Assembly: GCF_002238045.1 (NCBI RefSeq)
Contig: NZ_NBYO01000001.1
Location: forward strand, 1,364,001 to 1,428,000
Origin: Notoacmeibacter marinus
GTDB taxonomy: Bacteria; Pseudomonadota; Alphaproteobacteria; Rhizobiales; Rhizobiaceae
Length of the DNA stretch: 64,000 nucleotides
Direction: 5' to 3'
A program made the translations under genes and the position numbers. Of this stretch, positions 62,165-64,000 are shown in pieces; position 1 is the first letter of the stretch; the number at the start of each line of letters is the position of its first letter. Under the pieces are notes generated by a model. It was given only the letters and a program-made list of their open reading frames with translations. It was not told the origin of the DNA and searched no databases.

Positions 62165-62829
62165 CCATCCGCCTCCTCGGTGAAACGGGGCGCCTCGGCG
62201 TCCAGCATTTCGTTGATGGCGGCTACCCGTTCGGCCGGGCTTTCCGGGCCGGAAAAAACGGCCGACGACAGCGCCACGAAGTCGGAGCGAGTCTGCGCCA
62301 CCGCCAGCGCGCTTTCGGGAACGGTGCCGCCCATCGTGACGCAGGGAATGGCGACCATCTGCGCCCACCATTCGGCCATGGCCAGATTGCGAGGGTGCGG
62401 TTCCGGCTTGTTGTCGTAGCCAATGCGCCCGAAAAAGAGGTAGTCGGGCTGGGCTTCGCCGAGTTCGAGCGCCTCATGGCGGGTTTTCGCCCCACCTGCG
62501 CCGAACATCAGCTTGCCGTCGAAGCGCTCCATGGTTTCGGCCATGGTTGCGCGGGCTTCTTCCAGATGGACGCCATCGGCGTTGCACCGGCCCGCAATGC
62601 GCGTGTCGTCCGCAATCATCACCGCGATGCCGCGTTCATGGGCCAAGGCCACCACCTCTTCGGCGAGGGCCTGGAAGGCCTGCTCCTGCCGCTCTCCCGC
62701 AGAAAGGATGAGTGAGGCAACGTCGCCGCCGGACAGGGCGGAACGGAGGGCGGTCATCAATTGCCGGTCGTCCGCCATGGGCGGGGTCATGAGGACAAGG
62801 CGGCAGCGGTCGGATGGCGTATCGGTCAT
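62161..62829 (-). CDS. Thiamine-phosphate synthase family (ThiE-like) protein
   Basis: A 222-residue TIM-barrel protein. Segments: LVLMTPPMADDRQLMTALRS, GIAVMIADDTRIAGRCNADGVHL, PDYLFFGRIGYDN and GGTVPESALAVAQTRSDFVALSSAVF, the last resembling the ThiE phosphate-binding end. Several ThiE active-site residues are not clearly aligned, and a rhizobial paralogue called thiamine phosphate synthase is common at this locus, so ThiE activity is plausible but not certain. GAGGAG before the ATG. It may act with thiN in thiamine metabolism. Confidence 0.75.
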   Translation of the reverse strand: MTDTPSDRCRLVLMTPPMADDRQLMTALRSALSGGDVASLILSAGERQEQAFQALAEEVVALAHERGIAVMIADDTRIAGRCNADGVHLEEARATMAETMERFDGKLMFGAGGAKTRHEALELGEAQPDYLFFGRIGYDNKPEPHPRNLAMAEWWAQMVAIPCVTMGGTVPESALAVAQTRSDFVALSSAVFSGPESPAERVAAINEMLDAEAPRFTEEADG

Positions 62830-63039
62830 GATCTCCTCGGGCCGATCGATTTTGGCCTCCTCTTGGACCGGGCTTCGTGGCCTTATCAAGGCGATTGTTC
62901 TTCCATGCCGAAGGAAAGGTGGCACGCCACAGGCGTTCCCATACCGGCGATTTCATTCGAAGGTCATACACTTATACGATTGCGGTTGCCGTGTGCCGGC
63001 CTATTGTCGTTGCGGCAGCGCCAGAGGAGGGAGCAGACC

Positions 63040-64000
63040 ATGACCAGCATTTACGAAATCGGACTCGACAAATGCGCGGCCAACTATCAGCCGATGAGCC
63101 CGCTCTCATTCTTGAAGCGCGCCGCCGAAGTCTGGCCCGACCGGACAGCCATCATCCACGGATCGCTGCGCCGCGATTACCGGACATTCTACGCCCGATC
63201 CCGCAAGCTCGCCAGCGCTCTGCAACAGCGGGGGATCGGCGAGGGCGATACGGTCACGGTCATGCTGTCCAACACGCCGCCCATGCTGGAATGCCATATG
63301 GGCGTGCCGATGGCCAAGGCAGTGCTGCACAGCCTGAACACGCGGCTCGACGCCGCCATCATCGCCTTTCAGCTCGACCATGCCGAGACGAAGGCTGTGA
63401 TCGTCGACCGCGAGTTTTCCGCCGTCATGAAGGACGCGCTCGCACAGGCCAGCGTCGAGCCGCTCGTCATCGATTACGACGATCCGGACTATGATGAGGA
63501 CGCGCCCTATCCGAAGGGCGATACCATCGGCACGCTGGATTACGAGGCGCTGGTCGAGGAGGGCGATGCCGATTTCGAATGGTCGCTGCCGGACGATGAA
63601 TGGAACGCTATCGCGCTGAACTATACGTCCGGCACGACAGGCAATCCGAAGGGCGTGGTCTACCATCATCGCGGCGCCAGCCTGATGGCCTATAACAATA
63701 CGGTTCATGCGGCGGTGGGCAACGGTTCGGTCTATCTCTGGACCTTGCCGATGTTTCACTGCAATGGCTGGTGCTTCCCCTGGACGCTGGCGCTGACCGG
63801 TTCGACCCATGTGTGTCTGCGCTGGGTGCGGGCCAAACCGATCTACGACGCCATCGCCGATCATGGCGTGACCCATCTGTGCGGTGCGCCGGTGGTGATG
63901 AGCCTACTGATCGACGCGCCCGACGCCGAGCGGCGTGATTTTCCGCAGGATGTGACCTTCAACACGGCCGCCGCGCCGCCACCGGGAGCCGTTTTGGCCG
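63040..64000 (+). CDS. Acyl-CoA synthetase (AMP-forming), N-terminal part
   Basis: The frame runs from an ATG at 63040 (GAGGAGG upstream) to the right edge without a stop, so 320 codons are seen of an expected 540-550. MTSIYEIGLDKCAANYQPMS, FLKRAAEVWPDRTAIIHG, and the ATP motif NYTSGTTGNPKGVVYHHRGA near residue 191 place it in the medium/long-chain and DmdB-like branch. It activates fatty or related carboxylic acids to CoA thioesters; the substrate cannot be told from this part. Divergent from the thiE-like gene, 210 bp between. Confidence 0.85.
   Translation, partial: MTSIYEIGLDKCAANYQPMSPLSFLKRAAEVWPDRTAIIHGSLRRDYRTFYARSRKLASALQQRGIGEGDTVTVMLSNTPPMLECHMGVPMAKAVLHSLNTRLDAAIIAFQLDHAETKAVIVDREFSAVMKDALAQASVEPLVIDYDDPDYDEDAPYPKGDTIGTLDYEALVEEGDADFEWSLPDDEWNAIALNYTSGTTGNPKGVVYHHRGASLMAYNNTVHAAVGNGSVYLWTLPMFHCNGWCFPWTLALTGSTHVCLRWVRAKPIYDAIADHGVTHLCGAPVVMSLLIDAPDAERRDFPQDVTFNTAAAPPPGAVLA

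Noticed and set aside
1-64000. tRNA, rRNA, insertion sequences, attachment sites
   Set aside because: I looked for cloverleaf-like segments, rRNA core sequences, transposase motifs and terminal repeats and found none; a tRNAscan-SE and ISfinder run would be needed to exclude them fully.

Overview
The window is GC-rich chromosomal DNA from an alphaproteobacterium, most probably order Hyphomicrobiales (Rhizobiales). Indicators are a second RpoH-type sigma factor, a CarD regulator, the nucleoid protein GapR (DUF2312), the TrcR/DUF1013 regulator, phaR-phaA-phaB, a DUF1036 protein beside pyruvate kinase, a SAM-II riboswitch before metA, a 6S RNA before the 5-FTHF cyclo-ligase gene, and a DUF3618/holin-like stress cluster. 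I cannot assign a family or genus from sequence alone. It reads as core chromosome: I see no integrase, transposase, tRNA, rRNA, CRISPR array or plasmid/phage module.

Layout. 1-3.3 kb: end of ispG, a lytic transglycosylase, a polyprenyl diphosphate synthase, mtgA and rpmF (isoprenoid and cell wall). 3.3-7.7 kb: an AGE-family sugar epimerase and polyhydroxybutyrate genes (phaR divergent from phaA and phaB; the synthase phaC is not here). 8.1-14.4 kb: a Suv3-like helicase with a long disordered tail, an S4-domain RNA-binding protein, ferredoxin fdxA, CarD and rpoH2. 14.5-19.4 kb: a Zn-protease lipoprotein, thiamine pyrophosphokinase, an Uup-type ABC-F ATPase, zapA and a DUF4164 protein. 19.7-27.3 kb: central carbon genes tkt, gap and pgk, with a glycolipid-binding-domain protein, a LysE exporter, two SGNH hydrolase paralogues and a 51-residue membrane protein. 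27.5-30.2 kb: a secreted glycine-rich repeat protein and propionate-CoA ligase.

30.3-33.9 kb is the most accessory-looking part: a minus-strand stress cluster (24-residue membrane peptide, Ndi-like protein, holin-like DUF1469 protein, DUF3618 protein) behind a sequence close to an EcfG general-stress promoter, then an SDR enzyme and a 32-residue basic peptide. 34-43 kb: VOC protein plus WYL regulator, TrcR, rpmJ, a TPR protein, a hydrolase, LysE, pyk, DUF1036, a possible cyclotransferase-like protein, DUF1244 and GapR. 43-48 kb: a cysteine-rich copper-binding four-helix protein, a VWA/CoxE-type protein and its likely MoxR ATPase partner separated by a diguanylate cyclase and riboswitch-controlled metA. 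48.3-55.4 kb: 6S RNA, 5-FTHF cyclo-ligase, a YmdB-type phosphoesterase, TerC, an MBL-fold protein, a GFA protein, YebC, a SelW-like protein, a cupin, a secreted protein and rpmE. 55.6-64 kb: an ABC exporter, a MotA/MotB-like pair, an inositol-monophosphatase-family protein, efp, a Sel1-repeat protein, a ThiE-like protein and the start of an acyl-CoA synthetase.

No clearly new multi-gene system is evident. The best leads are the stress cluster with its tiny peptides, the uncharacterised MotA/MotB-like pair, the split MoxR/VWA pair, and several intergenic palindromes. Family names come from remembered motifs and lengths, not from searches. Start codons were chosen from ribosome-binding sites, signal peptides and family length, and some could move.
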